A stretch of DNA of 64,000 bases from Paramoeba atlantica. Taxonomy: Eukaryota > Discosea. This document shows positions 20,605 to 30,689 of the stretch, piece by piece (the stretch's first letter is position 1; every line of letters starts with the position of its first letter). Both the position numbers and the translations under genes were made by a program. The DNA is taken from assembly GCA_977017575.1 (NCBI GenBank), contig CDRNVI010000088.1, forward strand, positions 1 through 64,000, written 5' to 3'. The notes beneath the pieces were generated by a model. It saw only the letters and a program-made list of their open reading frames with translations, did not search any database and was not told where the DNA came from.

Positions 20605-23224
20605 AGCTACTGAATTTAGCGAATGGTGCAATAAAATCGATAAAACAACTGTTGGAAACGTCATGTATTCATCGAATTGCTCTGAGAGAGAAGCTCTAGA
20701 AGGTATAAAAGAGGCTGAAGAAATGCTTTCAATACAACAATCTGAAATAAAACGGAGTGGAAAAAGGAAAAACGAACATGAAACTGAGTTATTTTTGGCA
20801 GGGCTTGAGAAACAAGTGTCCAAGCTAATCAAAGACAAATGTGAGTTACATTCACAAAAAAGCTGCAAAACAGATGGGAATATAATTCAACGCTCTCAAC
20901 TCTCAAAATCAATTTTAAAAAGCCATATAATATTTGTGACCAAAGGTAAATCAGGACGTTTGGCTGTAAATGCACCCGTGGCCCATACAAAAAACGATGT
21001 CTTTGATGCGAAACAAGGTGAAGTCGATTTGAATCAAAGCCCTTTTTCCGCCACTGAGTCCCCTACCCCACTGCATTGCGCAGGATTCAAAGATGCGTTA
21101 AATAATGCAAAGCGAATCCTTCAGAGTCGTCCAAAAGAAAAGGCACTTGATTCAAAGCAGGGGCAATTTGTGCTCCAAACAATGCAACAAACGGAGATAC
21201 ATCGCGACTTGGATGATGGGTATCTTGTTTTTCTTCACGGTGGGCCTGGTACTGGAAAAAGCGAAACGTGCCGTTGTTTAATGGAGGCAAAATTGTTGCA
21301 CCGACCTGGTTCAATCTTGGCCTTTGGGTACTCCGGATATTGTGCAGTTAATGTGTTGGGGGAAACAATTCACTCAGGATTCGCATTTCCGACAGCTTGG
21401 TAGCTTGGAAAACGCAAGGAAAATACATTCACATCATATTTAAATGTTGAAAGACTGGCAAAACTACGAAAAAAGTTTTCCGGTGTGGACACAATAGTTA
21501 TTGACGAAGCGTCGTGCGTTTCGACGAAGATGTTATGGCAAGTTCATGAGCGCTTATGTTGCATATCGAACAAAGAAATAAAATTTGGCGGATTTTCCAT
21601 CATAATGGTCGGTGATTTTTATCAGCTACCCCCTGTTAGGACATCAGGATCGTCGCTGATATATGGAGCCTCTTCCTCCGCGCACTCGAAAACCATTGGT
21701 ATTAATGACTTTTGCTTTTTCGATTTGACAGAGCAACATCGAGCAGTAGGTACTTCGCAAGAAGATGTAATGCATCAAGAAATGCTTAAAGATCTTCGAG
21801 ATCCCGATAAATGCGCCACTGCATTCAAAAATCTATTACAACGAGCCCAATTTGTTACGGAAAGTATTCCGGATAACGCGTTTATGCTTGAGAGTACAAA
21901 TCAAGAACGTGAAATACTGTCATTACTCAGGAGCAGAGAATTCGCCCTTACAAAAGGAATTCCTGTTTTAAAAGTTTCTATTAAAGGGGCTCAATACTTT
22001 TCTGTAACAGGAAAACCGACAATGTGCCTTGCCAATCTCAGTAGGGAGAATAGGCTCATAAACGGCACCCTGATGGAGGAGGATGGGGTGCTGGTTGGAA
22101 ATGAAAATGAAAAAGCACGCTTAACAAAATACGTAAAAGAAAACGGAAGAGCTGGCGAAATTTTAGATTGTACTTCCTTTGCAATTGTAGGAATAGCAGC
22201 AACAACAATCGACGGCAGAGTGTCAGCCGAATTTAAGAAAAGCGACCTGGATGATGAACTAGAAATTGGCTGCGGATTCTCATTCACGATACACAAAGTC
22301 CAAGGGGCCACAATTAACAATAATTTGTGTATTGACCTCAACTGAAGACCAACAAGCTACCGCAAAAGCATGCTAACACACTCAGCCGTGTACGTAGCAT
22401 TGTCGAGAGTAAAATCTGCAAAATTACATTGGTTATTGCCGGAAAGGTGTGAAGGAAGTTTTTCTTACTTGGAAAAGCTCCGACCCAACCCAGACTTGAT
22501 AGAATTCGTAAACGAGATGAAACGCAAGGGCGATAAAACAGTTTACATTCCTCAGAAAAGAACTTTAAAAACAGAATCTACAAAAAATCAACAGAGAGCG
22601 ACCAAGAAAAAGAAGACAGTAGTTCAGTGCCCGGCGGAACGTATTCCAAGGAAATCTTCAGATATGAAACCAATAATACAGACGCCCCCGCCTTGGTCAT
22701 ACACAGGGCAGCTTATCCCAGACACTGTTGTAAATACATTGGGTTCCTTGCTCTCAGAGGAATGCCGCGGATATGTGGTACTCGACAGCTCCGTTCCTTC
22801 TACGGTGTTTAAAAAATTTGTGGATAGCAATTCAAGCATAGGTGGAGAGATAAGGACAAGAATGCTTGAAGCTAACCGGATTGCTATGCCTTTTTACTTC
22901 GACTGCCATTTTGCTGTATGCTTAGCGTTCCCAAATGAAAAACGAGACGGAGGTGACCTACCGTGGTTTGATTCCCTTCCACTTCATAGCCCAAAAAGGC
23001 GAAACGAAATTTTAAGTTCGATAAAAGCTTCCATGATAGACATTTTTGGGGGGAGCAACATGACTTGGAAGTTATTTCCTGGATATGATCTGACTCAGAG
23101 TAATGGTTCGAATGACTGTGCGCTGTTTGTCTGCCGGTGGTTGTTACATTTTTCGAGAAATACTTCAATAGAAATTCCAATGGAATTAACAAGAGAAGAA
23201 TTAGCACGACTAGTGTCTAAATGA
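20603..23224 (+). pseudogene. Helitron PIF1-like helicase and Ulp1-like protease
   Basis: All of this is in one frame, broken by stops at 21401-21403 and 22343-22345. The helicase shows Walker A (LHGGPGTGKSETCR), Walker B (IVIDEASCVS), motif III (MVGDFYQLPPV) and motif VI (VYVALSRVKS). The last 180 residues form a C48-type cysteine protease: CHFAVCLAF (His), PWFDSLPLH (Asp) and QSNGSNDCALFVCRW (Gln, Asn-Asp-Cys). This order and spacing match Ulp1/SENP peptidases. The protease may process the polyprotein or act on SUMO-like modifiers. It ends at a stop at 23222. Confidence 0.85.
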
Positions 23225-23339
23225 GCTGTTCATGCAGCTTGGGGTAATGACCTTTCTCATTAACTTACATTTTTTTTTCATTAACTTACATTTTTGTGAG
23301 CTATCTGTCTGCCGTCGATTTTTGAAAAAAAAGTGAACA

Positions 23340-23533
23340 AACCCAGGCTAAAGTGGACGAGGGAGATACTAAAAACACCTCAGGCAAACCACCACAAAAA
23401 TGCAACAGTATCTCCCGTTAAAGATTCTTTTGTCCCATCAGAATCCTTTACAAATCGGGAGATACCGTTGCATTTTTGTGGTGGTTTGCCTGAGGTGTTT
23501 TTAGTATCTCCCTCGTCCACTTTAGCCTGGGTT
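23340..23533. mobile_element. 194-bp foldback MITE, copy 1
   Basis: Bases 23340-23417 and 23456-23533 are inverted copies of each other (78-bp arms with about one mismatch) around a 38-bp loop. The end reads AACCCAGGCTAAAGTGGACG and is followed by AGGGAGATAC. The same end, again near GGGAGATAC, occurs at 44435-44454. No transposase is present, so it is a non-autonomous inverted-repeat element. Confidence 0.8.
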
Positions 23534-23590
23534 ATATTACCGTGTTCTTCTTTATATTTTCACTGTTTTTATTCAGTTATTTGTTCCATT

Positions 23591-23763
23591 CCGTTTTCTT
23601 CAGCTTTCCAGGCAAAAGTTTCTTTTTTAGGCTCTTGGTTAAATGCTGTGGTAGTTTTCAACGCGAAGCGCGCAGCATGAGTGACTTCTAAGTTGAAAAC
23701 TACCACAGCATTTAACCAATAGCCTAAAAAAGAAACTTTTGCCTGGAAAGCTGAAGAAAACGG
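23591..23763. repeat. Near-perfect 72-bp inverted repeat (hairpin)
   Basis: Arms at 23591-23662 and 23692-23763 are inverted copies with a single mismatch, separated by 29 bp. The transcript could fold into a long hairpin. It is different in sequence from the foldback at 23340-23533. The pair is bracketed by about 48-bp imperfect direct repeats (about 23532-23580 and 24163-24212, both containing CTTTATATTTTCACTGTTTT), which suggests that the whole block arose by insertion or duplication. Confidence 0.8.
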
Positions 23764-24388
23764 AAAGATCATAGCCAAAAATGGCCGATTTTCGGGTGAA
23801 AATGGGGTGATTTTTTTGAAATACTTTTTCGCATGTTTTACTCAAAAATGGATCATATTGGGTGGCATACCAAGGCTCGAAGAAGGGGTGTCTGGTAAGA
23901 GCAACTGCGGAGAAAGCTAGTATAGATCCCAAAATGCAACAGGAGAAATGATTTCGAAAAAATATTGTTTTTGCCATTTTTGCTTGTGAAAACGTGTTAA
24001 AACGCTTACCCCCGGAGCCCCCCAACATGCAGACACCCACCCCCTACCCTCTATACGCCCCCTGTGGGGCTCCCGAGCCAAATCTTTCTTACTGGGGGTC
24101 AGCCCAAAAAGGGCCAAATCTCTCTTACTGGGGGGCGGTATCTTACTGGGGGGGTATACGGTATTGTATTACTGTGTACCTCTTTATATTTTCACTGTTT
24201 TTGTTCACTTTTTTTTCAATAATCGAGGGTAGAGCGGTAGTTATACAACCACAGCAATATTTTGTTGTTCACTGCTTTGTCAAGTTCTCTCTTTTATGAC
24301 AGAAAAGGGGGTGGACGTCATGTGCCTTCATCTGGTGGTACCTTCGTCTGGTGGTACTTAAGTTTTTATGGAATAGAGATGGATCGAT
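23764..24388. other. Intergenic, transposon-end motifs, no gene seen
   Basis: It contains three close copies of CTTACTGGGGG (about 24087, 24124 and 24142), twice preceded by GCCAAATCT(T/C)TCT, and GGTATACGGTATT. The same pieces occur in reverse at 60500-60565, so they look like ends of one transposon family. The rest is AT-rich 3' flank of the tRNase Z gene. Confidence 0.5.
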
Positions 24389-26383
24389 TTAGTAGTCCAT
24401 AAATTGTTCCTTCTCGTCAGTTCTTTCCGAAGAAATTTCTTTTCGAAATTGTTTTTCGATCTCGCTGACAATTATTTTCCCCATTAATACCGTTGGGATT
24501 GGTTCGTGCAGATTAATGCGGACCATATCTGTGGTAAGTCCCATTGGCTCCCCCAAAAGAAAGTCTGTAAACAACCCCATGTGCTTCGTGTAGCGCTGAG
24601 AGAAGTGAGTAAATAGAGAAAATTTAGCTTTCATTGCACGCGCCACATCTATTGCTTCTGTTATTGTAGAATGAAACTTTGAATGAGCATCTTCCTGTTC
24701 TGAGGGAAGAAATGTAGCTTCATGAATAAGCCAATCTGCGTCCTTTCCTGCATTAATGAGAGTAGAGCATGGACGAGTATCTCCCGAAAAAACAAATTTT
24801 CTTCCATTCAAAGAAAGTACGAATCCGTACGAATCGGAAGGATGAAGAACTCGAACGCAGTGTAACCAATTCGTAACTATTCCTCCATTTCGAGGAAGAG
24901 AAAGACACTTGATTGTTTCTGTACGGCTAGTCCATATACTTATGTGATTCAAACAGCAGGATGCGTACGCTAACATCGAAGGGGGAAGAAAGAGAGTGAT
25001 GCTGGGAGATGATTGTCCGTTAAGACCTTTGTAGAGTATTTCAAAAAGGAAGCTCCAAAGACCAAAATGATGATCTGCATGTCCATGAGTGCAAAGAATC
25101 GCAATTTCATCGGCCCATGACATAAAAGGTTTAATATCGTACATGCGGCGCAACTGCCCGAGGCTACCTTCTCCGCAGTCTATTATAACAATGTATCTTT
25201 TGTGGTTGAACTCAAATAGAAGAAGATTACACGTCACGTTCCGAAACACCGAGGGAACCGCGCAACCGGAACCCAATATCAAAAGAACAGGACCATGACA
25301 CAGTCCTGTATGCCCCTTTGCAACACTCAATGTCAGGCTATCAGAAAAGGTTGTACCATTCTTTTCCACTGAAAATAAACCAGATTCCACGTAGGATTCT
25401 GACGGGACTGTTTTCTTTTTCCTAGAGGAATGAAATATATATCGTAGGCCTGGTTTCATCCAATACCATTGTGGGGAATCTGAGAAAGCTTCATGATCGT
25501 GTTTAAAGGCAACTTGAAAATGGGTCCGAGGAAAGCTGAGGGGGTCAAGTGAATGCAGTCTACGATGTACAATGTCGGAGTCTCGAAAGCAGCTGTGCCA
25601 CGTAGAAGGGTCTAGACGCCACCTAGTCGAGGAAGCGAAATGAATACTTGGTTCGCTCGCTATATTATACTTAGTGTCGATTGATAGAGTAATGTTCATA
25701 TTTTGAACCTGTGCTACAAGCTTAGGAATATATCCATGATAAATTAGAGCATGTTGCACAGGATCCGGACGTCCCAACACTTGATGCGGATGCACCATAA
25801 AATCGGGACGCTCATCACTTTGAACGCTGCATCCCGTTTTCAACAGACTATACTTCGGTCCTGGTAAAACTCCAAGAGCTTTTGCGGCAGAAACGTTGAA
25901 GGTCCCTGCTCGAGCAGGAATCTCAATCAGTAGAGGGCATATGCCGTATGGCCACTGAGTGGTGGAAGATTCTCCTGTAGAGAGAAACTGAAACCTAACT
26001 TTGTCATCAGCATAAACTGTTTCGGTAAACTTCACCCCCAAAGGGCGCTGTACGTTTTGTAAAGCAAAGGAACAGGCCTCCCACCAAGCCTCCGCAGCCA
26101 CTCGAGTGGAGACATTGCTACATAGCACGATGAGATCTCTGTGCTCGGTTGCTACTTCGCAAAGTGTGATGTACAGACCAGGCAGTCCAAAAATACAACC
26201 TGGGCACATACAGGGGAGAATCACAACGCGTAGACGTCCGTTGTGAGCCAAGTGATGGTGTCTCTCGGCGCAATAGCGCTGTGTACCTTCCGGGCAATAT
26301 ATCAAATAGTAAGCGTTTTCTATGGTAAAGAGAAGGGGAGGCACCGCATTAGGTGTATCCGTTCCCAGACACACAACTGACAT
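24389..26383 (-). CDS. tRNase Z, long form (ELAC2/Trz1 family)
   Basis: tRNase Z is a zinc endoribonuclease that removes 3' trailers from tRNA precursors in the nucleus and/or mitochondrion. At 664 residues this is the long, two-lobed form: an N-terminal degenerate beta-lactamase half and a catalytic C-terminal half. The active half opens with LLILGSGCAVPSVFRN (about residue 355) and holds the zinc motif THGHADHH (about 430-437), then FVFSGDTRPC, LIHEATF and a late His in SLFTHFSQRY. Gly replaces the more usual residue between the first two His of HxHxDH, but all ligands are present. It starts at the ATG at 26383. It is the last gene of the cluster before the transposon block. Confidence 0.93.
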   Translation of the reverse strand: MSVVCLGTDTPNAVPPLLFTIENAYYLIYCPEGTQRYCAERHHHLAHNGRLRVVILPCMCPGCIFGLPGLYITLCEVATEHRDLIVLCSNVSTRVAAEAWWEACSFALQNVQRPLGVKFTETVYADDKVRFQFLSTGESSTTQWPYGICPLLIEIPARAGTFNVSAAKALGVLPGPKYSLLKTGCSVQSDERPDFMVHPHQVLGRPDPVQHALIYHGYIPKLVAQVQNMNITLSIDTKYNIASEPSIHFASSTRWRLDPSTWHSCFRDSDIVHRRLHSLDPLSFPRTHFQVAFKHDHEAFSDSPQWYWMKPGLRYIFHSSRKKKTVPSESYVESGLFSVEKNGTTFSDSLTLSVAKGHTGLCHGPVLLILGSGCAVPSVFRNVTCNLLLFEFNHKRYIVIIDCGEGSLGQLRRMYDIKPFMSWADEIAILCTHGHADHHFGLWSFLFEILYKGLNGQSSPSITLFLPPSMLAYASCCLNHISIWTSRTETIKCLSLPRNGGIVTNWLHCVRVLHPSDSYGFVLSLNGRKFVFSGDTRPCSTLINAGKDADWLIHEATFLPSEQEDAHSKFHSTITEAIDVARAMKAKFSLFTHFSQRYTKHMGLFTDFLLGEPMGLTTDMVRINLHEPIPTVLMGKIIVSEIEKQFRKEISSERTDEKEQFMDY

Positions 26384-26897
26384 ACAGCAGAGGAAACAGC
26401 GACTCTTAGATCAGATGTGCCGCAGAAAATGCTGGATCCGAGTTAATAAAATCTTATTCTACAGCGTGCTGCTAAAAGTGTAGATACCTACGATCCAGAA
26501 CACTGATTTCCTCGACAGCACATTGTGTAACTGAAAAGTGGTAAGGCGTAGGCTGCCTAAATAAATTACGCAAGGACATTACAAATGATCAGACAGGTAG
26601 ATTCGCATTCATAGAATGTAAAAGAGAATTGTCAGTGAATAATTGCTCTTTCTTCATAAAACATACTAAGAAATGCATACATTTATAACTCTAAAAATGC
26701 ATACATTTATACTCTTGCATCACAAACTTCAATCACTAAAAGTTATGGACATTCTGTATTTCGCTTCATTGCTTTTGAATTTAAGGATTTTTTCAATCTC
26801 CAATCCGGCTCAAGATACCATACATTTACCAATCCGTACATCACGTAATTTGATACAACGCGCCCATTTTCATTTCGACCTTTCGACGTTCTCTCAC
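26384..26897. other. Intergenic spacer
   Basis: This is 514 bp of AT-rich sequence between tRNase Z and NDP kinase. One short direct repeat (AAATGCATACATTTATA, at 26672 and 26695) is visible. No RNA gene or conserved frame is recognised. It should contain the 3' UTR of NDP kinase and the acceptor site of tRNase Z. Confidence 0.5.
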
Positions 26898-27362
26898 TCA
26901 CGCACTTTCATACACCCACGGCTGACTGTGGCTTTTCCAATCTACAAGCTCTTCTGGCTTGAACCACAACGCAATTTCCTTCTCCGCGCTCTCTACGCTA
27001 TCACTTCCGTGACAGATGTTGCGACCCACGTCTATGCAGAGATCGCCACGAATTGTCCCGGGAAGGGAATCCTCGGGACGTGTGGCTCCCAAAAGTGTGC
27101 GTCCACCTTTGACCGCACCCAAGCCCTGCCACACCATACCCACAATAGGGCCGTTTGCGATGTAGGAACATAAGCTGGGGTAAAACTTCTTACCCTTCAG
27201 GTCAATATAGTGCTCAAAGGTTTGCTCCAGGGTGGGCTGGATCAGTTTCAGTGCCATCAGTTTGTATCCCTTGACTTCAAACCGTTTAATGATTTCGCCG
27301 ACTAGCCCGCGCTGTACTCCGTCAGGCTTTACAGCAATAAAAGTACGCTCCTCTGTGGACAT
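26898..27362 (-). CDS. Nucleoside diphosphate kinase
   Basis: NDP kinase transfers the gamma-phosphate of ATP to nucleoside diphosphates through a phosphohistidine and keeps NTP/dNTP pools balanced. The 154-residue length is typical of group I enzymes. Visible family motifs are [18 protein letters not shown] at the N-terminus, the [17 protein letters not shown] block and the active site NICHGSDS with catalytic His118. C-terminal [18 protein letters not shown] is the usual ending. The start is the ATG at 27362. A pyrimidine run ending in AG (27380-27395) lies 17 bp upstream, as expected for a splice acceptor. No targeting extension is present, so it is probably cytosolic. Confidence 0.97.
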   Translation of the reverse strand: MSTEERTFIAVKPDGVQRGLVGEIIKRFEVKGYKLMALKLIQPTLEQTFEHYIDLKGKKFYPSLCSYIANGPIVGMVWQGLGAVKGGRTLLGATRPEDSLPGTIRGDLCIDVGRNICHGSDSVESAEKEIALWFKPEELVDWKSHSQPWVYESA

Positions 27363-27379
27363 ATTGATATGTGGGCTCT

Positions 27380-27395
27380 CTGAAAAGAAAGTAAC
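27380..27395 (-). promoter_or_regulatory. Putative spliced-leader acceptor, NDP kinase
   Basis: On the minus strand it reads TTACTTTCTTTTCAG with the AG at 27380-27381, leaving an 18-nt leader before the ATG. There is no upstream coding exon, which favours trans-splicing or a 5' UTR intron. Confidence 0.5.
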
Positions 27396-27500
27396 TCTAG
27401 TGAAAGTAAGACAATAATGAATACTACACTTCTGATTAATCTAAAGAAAACTAGTCACGCGAACTAACGGAAAAAAATAAAGGGATTCAACACACAAAAA

Positions 27501-28619
27501 TCAATCCACACGCAATGTCTTTGCCGAGTTTCCTGAACTAGTGTGGGTATTCTGAGTTGCAGTTTCTGCCTCTTTTTCGGAGTGAGTTTCGGTACGAGTG
27601 ACGCAAGCCTCGTCCGCTGATCTTTTAGAGCGAGCCACGTGCGTTACTTTTGTCACGTTGTTTGCTGAATTCGTTGTGGATAATGTATTCTGGTTATCGA
27701 TACGCGCCGTGGTTTGAAACACCGAGATTACATTCCCCGTGGCAGGATTCAGGCTCGTGTGCGCCACCTTAACACTTTTGGCTAAACCTCTGATCTCCCA
27801 CTTCAGCTTCGTCGGGTCGTTCTCCTTTAACAATTCCTCCATCTCCTCCAGTTGCTCTTTTTGCGTCTCACTCAGCTCTGTACCTTCCCGTCGCAACGGA
27901 GCCAGCGCCGCAAGTGCGGAGGTGTACTGCTCACACAACAGGTACGTCTGTGCGAGCTGTAGCGCCCCCTCCGTGCTGGGACACTCCCTCCCCCGGCGCT
28001 CCGCAATATCTCGCGCTGCCTTAAAGTCCTCTCTCTCCACATACGCGCTGCACAGCGTGTGGAGTGACTTGGAGGTGAGCTCAGGGTCTCCTCGACGCTG
28101 TGCCCCGGAGAGCGCCCGGAACAAACACTCCGTGACCACATCCCAGTCCTCTCGTGTGTTTTCATCCTCTCGCTCATCTTTGTCCCCGTCGTCGAGAGAT
28201 TTTTGAAGTAGACGGAAGAAGCAGTTGGCGTAGTCGAAATACGACGCAGCACACTCCGGGTGCGTCTCTCCTAACGCTCGGGTCTGAAAGTGCAGCACGT
28301 GGAAGTACAGGTTAACGGCAGCGGCAAGAGCGGTTTTATCACGGACACGGGAAGAGACCGGGTCGAGGGCGTCCTGTAGTTTCTGGGCCGCGTTATGGCG
28401 GACGGTTTGCAGGTCGTGGGGGGTTTGAATGTTGGGATCCGCGTCCTCCGTTGTGTCGTCTTCCTCCGTCTCTTCATCTTTTTGGTCTTGCTCTTCGATG
28501 GAGGAGGCGCTGTTTATGGTAGACCCCAACGTACTTGAGGAGGTAACGGAGGTGTCCGATTCTTCCGCCGAAGTTGACTCGGCACTCTGCGAAAGGGCAT
28601 GTTCACTTTCACCTTCCAT
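27501..28619 (-). CDS. NASP/Hif1-type histone chaperone (SHNi-TPR)
   Basis: These chaperones bind histone H3 (and linker histones) and guard soluble histone pools in the nucleus. The 372-residue protein has an acidic, Ser/Thr/Glu-rich N-terminus and then a TPR region. The first repeat (RDKTALAAAVNLYFHVLHFQTRALGETHPECAASYFDYANCFFRLLQ region, about 95-145) fits the SHNi-TPR pattern: paired helices, 'GE.HPEC...YF.YA..L'. Further repeats follow (WDVVTECLFRALSGAQRRG; AALQLAQTYLLCEQY). The acidic insert common inside TPR2 of the family appears as DDGDKDEREDEN. A Ser/Thr/Lys tail with KRSADEA may act in nuclear import. The start is the ATG at 28619. Confidence 0.75.
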   Translation of the reverse strand: MEGESEHALSQSAESTSAEESDTSVTSSSTLGSTINSASSIEEQDQKDEETEEDDTTEDADPNIQTPHDLQTVRHNAAQKLQDALDPVSSRVRDKTALAAAVNLYFHVLHFQTRALGETHPECAASYFDYANCFFRLLQKSLDDGDKDEREDENTREDWDVVTECLFRALSGAQRRGDPELTSKSLHTLCSAYVEREDFKAARDIAERRGRECPSTEGALQLAQTYLLCEQYTSALAALAPLRREGTELSETQKEQLEEMEELLKENDPTKLKWEIRGLAKSVKVAHTSLNPATGNVISVFQTTARIDNQNTLSTTNSANNVTKVTHVARSKRSADEACVTRTETHSEKEAETATQNTHTSSGNSAKTLRVD

Positions 28620-28799
28620 TTACAGAATACAACCAGTAAATGATGCTTGTTCAACAATAATTTGTTTAGTGAAGTGTAAAATTAAGAATCAGACAAATTG
28701 TTGGACAAAAGTAAGACACATTGTATTTATGAAACAAATAATTTAAGAATACGCTACTCATTTAATTCTCAGAAAGATCAGAAACTCTGGACTGCTTTT

Positions 28800-30443
28800 T
28801 CATATTTCTTGTGAAATGCGTGCAAGCACGTATTGTGGTAATAACTCTTGAACATCGAGAGGCTGGGATTCTGTCGCCGTACACTGAGCAGATAAATAAG
28901 GAAGACATTCTTTTTGTTGGACAGATATTTCATCAAGAATATTTTTGCGTACGCGACATGCAATTACAAAGACCTCTTTCAAGGTTTCTTTCTGTTTGGA
29001 ATCTAAAGATCCGGTGAGTGCAAGATAGGCATCCAAAGGGGTGAGAAAGACACCCAATGACATACGATGATAAGCGCATTGTTCGAACGGTGACTTACAG
29101 CATGGAAGTTGCGGTGAAGAGCTGTGAACAAAATATCCGGCAAGTTCTACGCACCCCATCGCGACGTACGCAATTGTGGTTTGGCTTTCCATGTGTTTCG
29201 AAGCCAGAGAAATATCAAATAGTATTGAATCGATTTTCACATTAGGACATGAAAGCTGAAGTAAGAAACGGTGCGTTTCGAAGGGGGTGGGAACCCAAAC
29301 AGCAAAAGGACTGAAAGGGAAATTTGCAGAACTTATAGGCTCTATGTCTAAATCCCCATGTGAAAACGAATTTCCAAGAAGACGCTGAATGTTTCGCTTT
29401 GAATCCAAATGAAGTTTCAAGCGAATAGCGTCAACATCTTTTTCCTCCGGTATCAAGCGTATGTACGAATTTTTCACATGTACTTCTTTGTGGCCAAAAG
29501 TAGAAGGATTACGGTAGTGAAACCATGCTAAAATACATCGATGAAATTGATATAAAAGGCTTTTCAGTTGAAATATCGGACATGAGAAAGACATGCTTTT
29601 CATAACCGACGACGAAACTGATGTGGATGAACTCTCTGTACGTATTGGCAGCAAAGCACGGATAAGATCACAGCATACCTTCCATTGCACAGCGGAATTC
29701 GACGACGTTTCAGCAGAGACACGTTGCGACAGAGAGTCCAAAGTCCGAAACAAATTACAGCATACATGAAGGTGCCGTTCTGTAAAAGATTGCAATTTCA
29801 AAAAATCAATGTTTAGGGAGCGATAAAGTTCGGGAGTTCTTACTTGAAACACCTCAGTCACAAATCGACCCCATACGGCGTAGTGTGCTGGTAGCCTGCA
29901 CGTCTTTTCTCCTGGCGGCTTTCTTTTATCAACTTTTTCTTTTACACCATTCCGATTCCAGTTTTTCGTGAGTTTACTGGACGACGCTTTTTGAATCAAC
30001 TCTTTGGATTCTACCTGTACCTTTCTTTCATTTACAGATTCCGGCAAGGTAGTCTTCATTTTTATTGATCTTGGAGGTTCTTTCAAAGCTGCACTACTTC
30101 GTGTTGCACGTCGAGAGCCATGTTCAGGTACAGGTGCAATAGAAACGGAACGAGCACGAGTAGAGCGTGTATTCATTTTGTCTACGGCACCACTCTGACG
30201 ATGTAATCGCGGCTGAGATTCAGAAGGATTCCTACGTCTTTTTGAAGATCGGTTCGAATTTACCTCTTGTTGGGACTGCTTCCTCAATAATTGCCTTGTA
30301 GCGAGCTTATCAGATATTTTTGGAATGTCACTTTTGGCCATTTTTCGGTTCGACTTCGAGGTTCCCATGTGCTTTGAAGTTATAAGATACGGAAACTCAA
30401 TTAAAGACATGCACAATCTTAGTTTTAGATGAAATTCCCTCAT
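28800..30443 (-). CDS. Unrecognised basic protein, weak CDT1-like hints
   Basis: This 547-residue protein has a strongly basic, Ser/Arg-rich N-terminal 200 residues with likely nuclear signals (SSKRRRNPSES, STRARSVSIAP), then a helical globular part with no motif that I can name. FTERHLHVC and the later DIEPISSANFP faintly recall the helix and linker of the replication-licensing factor CDT1, but the similarity is too short to rely on. It starts at the ATG at 30443; an alternative is Met35 (MAKSDIP). Sense-strand upstream sequence holds TTGTTGCAG and TTTGCAG acceptor-like sites. It sits between the CARNMT-like gene and the NASP gene, which gives no functional link. Confidence 0.7.
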   Translation of the reverse strand: MREFHLKLRLCMSLIEFPYLITSKHMGTSKSNRKMAKSDIPKISDKLATRQLLRKQSQQEVNSNRSSKRRRNPSESQPRLHRQSGAVDKMNTRSTRARSVSIAPVPEHGSRRATRSSAALKEPPRSIKMKTTLPESVNERKVQVESKELIQKASSSKLTKNWNRNGVKEKVDKRKPPGEKTCRLPAHYAVWGRFVTEVFQVRTPELYRSLNIDFLKLQSFTERHLHVCCNLFRTLDSLSQRVSAETSSNSAVQWKVCCDLIRALLPIRTESSSTSVSSSVMKSMSFSCPIFQLKSLLYQFHRCILAWFHYRNPSTFGHKEVHVKNSYIRLIPEEKDVDAIRLKLHLDSKRNIQRLLGNSFSHGDLDIEPISSANFPFSPFAVWVPTPFETHRFLLQLSCPNVKIDSILFDISLASKHMESQTTIAYVAMGCVELAGYFVHSSSPQLPCCKSPFEQCAYHRMSLGVFLTPLDAYLALTGSLDSKQKETLKEVFVIACRVRKNILDEISVQQKECLPYLSAQCTATESQPLDVQELLPQYVLARISQEI

Positions 30444-30689
30444 GTAGTCTATCCTGCAAAGGCCTGCAACAAATTGTATCTACTAAATTAGTAGTAGTAC
30501 TAATAAAGAATGGCAATAAAGAGCCAACGCTCACCTTAAATTCAATACTGAAAAACAAATTAAGCATGGAAATCTAACTGGCCGGGAATAATAGTTCAAA
30601 ACATGGACTCAACTCCTTGCGTTCAAGTAAGTAATTGCCAGTAAGACTCATGCAAACTCGGTAGAAGACGTTATAAACAAGACTCAGAG

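Larger units (their letters stand above)
16199..23224 (+). mobile_element. Decayed Helitron with zinc fingers and Ulp1-like protease
   Basis: The coding core runs from a zinc-finger N-terminus (16199-16660) through a Rep/HUH domain (about 17689-20604) and a PIF1-like SF1 helicase (about 21200-22450) to a C48/Ulp1-like protease (about 22690-23220). Rep plus helicase in one polyprotein is diagnostic of Helitrons, which move by rolling-circle transfer. The copy is broken by a SINE insertion (17037-17459), two frame shifts (near 17700 and 20600) and two in-frame stops (21401 and 22343). Each is a single lesion in otherwise continuous sequence, so decay is recent. I could not place the 5' TC and 3' CTRR termini with confidence. 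Confidence 0.85.

Noticed and set aside
16199-23224. Polinton-like element, because of a cysteine protease related to adenain/Ulp1
   Set aside because: No family B polymerase, integrase, packaging ATPase or capsid; Rep plus PIF1 helicase make it a Helitron.
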